Below, in pieces: positions 49,602 through 49,841 of a stretch of DNA of 49,841 nt. The notes below the pieces were generated by a model, which was not told the origin of the DNA, did no database searches, and worked only from the letters and a program-made list of their open reading frames with translations. A program made the position numbers and the translations under genes. Source of the DNA: Candidatus Dependentiae bacterium (GTDB taxonomy: Bacteria; Babelota; Babeliae; Babelales; Vermiphilaceae); assembly GCA_026389015.1 (NCBI GenBank), contig JAPLIR010000023.1:1-49841 (forward strand), written 5' to 3'. Position 1 is the first letter of the stretch; each line of letters begins with the position of its first letter.

Positions 49602-49841
49602 ATATCGTTGTTCCAAAAAACTACATAATTGTGTCATGCAATAACTGAACATCGACCCTTCATCGTCAGAGCTTCCTCCCAAGACATCAATCAAACTATT
49701 TTTTGTAAGCGGATGAACCCATTCGATTTCACCTTCAATGAGTGCCTTTTCTTTTAGCACGGCAATTGCTTGTTGTGCTGACCCTATCGTGTCAATCAAG
49801 CCGAGTTTAATGGCCTGGCGTGCAGTGAATATTTTTCCATC
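49578..49841 (-). CDS. sppA: Signal peptide peptidase SppA, C-terminal part (cut by window edge)
   Basis: SppA degrades leftover signal peptides in the inner membrane. Only the last 87 codons are in the window: DGKIFTARQAIKLGLIDTIG matches the SppA/ClpP-fold motif GRVFTGRQALELGLVD, followed by SAQQAIAVL and a family-poor tail. The start and the catalytic Ser-Lys residues lie outside. With so many exported proteins here, the enzyme has an obvious substrate supply (inference). Confidence 0.85.
   Translation of the reverse strand, partial: DGKIFTARQAIKLGLIDTIGSAQQAIAVLKEKALIEGEIEWVHPLTKNSLIDVLGGSSDDEGSMFSYCMTQLCSFLEQRYLSNGVVQ

Noticed and set aside
1-49841. CRISPR array, insertion sequence, prophage or rRNA genes
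   Set aside because: No regularly spaced repeats, transposase or integrase motifs, phage genes or rRNA sequence were seen on either strand.

Overview
The window looks like a chromosomal segment from a small-genome, Gram-negative-type bacterium that lives in close contact with, or inside, eukaryotic cells. My best guess is candidate phylum Dependentiae (TM6) or a similar host-dependent lineage; this is inference, as no marker here can be placed without a database. Supporting signs are moderately AT-rich DNA, compact operons with 1-4 bp overlaps, mreC and sppA, about 19 genes whose products start with a signal peptide or signal anchor, ankyrin and other eukaryote-like domains among the exported proteins, and large numbers of orphan secreted proteins between ordinary housekeeping genes.

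Layout. 1-6272 is the canonical end of the spc/alpha ribosomal operon: secY (cut by the window edge)-adk-map-infA-rpmJ-rpsM-rpsK-rpsD-rpoA-rplQ, followed by an Nfu-type Fe-S scaffold gene and a strong hairpin. 6596-9061 holds two adjacent exported-protein genes with similar leaders; the second carries a Vps62-like domain and is broken by a -1 frameshift at a run of six A. 9109-14243 (minus) encodes an aminotransferase with an export signal, an SbcC/Rad50 ATPase and a secreted ankyrin protein. 14454-17801 is a sugar-phosphate/DNA-repair operon (phosphohexomutase with N-terminal signal, endonuclease IV, GAPDH). 17921-25525 is rich in accessory genes: an exported macrodomain, several secreted orphans, a tRNA, a zinc-ribbon coiled-coil protein, RNase HI, a SpoIID-domain protein, a Cys-rich secreted peptide, a YdjM-like membrane protein and a small stop-interrupted gene. 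25668-26552 encodes a DOT1-like (histone-H3K79-type) methyltransferase fold behind a signal peptide, which is the most striking gene here.

26539-32526 returns to housekeeping: TatD, HU, SerRS, a DUF58/vWA plus membrane-partner pair, HemW-like radical SAM protein and a flavin split-barrel protein. 32552-34039 is a Pro/Ala-rich secreted coiled-coil protein. 34211-37352 has tRNA-Leu, secD, tRNA-Met, pgsA and plsY. 37376-40625 has a GH1 glycosidase and an ATP-dependent DNA ligase, both with N-terminal export signals. 40629-42066 (minus) has a hexulose-phosphate-synthase-like enzyme and a secreted orphan. 42161-49841 has rsmG, a MATE transporter, gatCA, an M50-like protease, a small membrane orphan, dus, mreC and the 3' end of sppA.

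How it may work together (inference): Sec components (SecY, SecD), envelope genes (MreC, SpoIID, PlsY, PgsA, SppA) and a large exported set coexist. Several exported proteins are enzymes that normally act in the cytosol or in eukaryotic nuclei (phosphohexomutase, aminotransferase, DNA ligase, macrodomain hydrolase, DOT1-like methyltransferase). If their signals are real, the organism exports a metabolic and chromatin-directed enzyme set towards its host or into its periplasm. No CRISPR array, insertion sequence, phage module or rRNA gene was seen.
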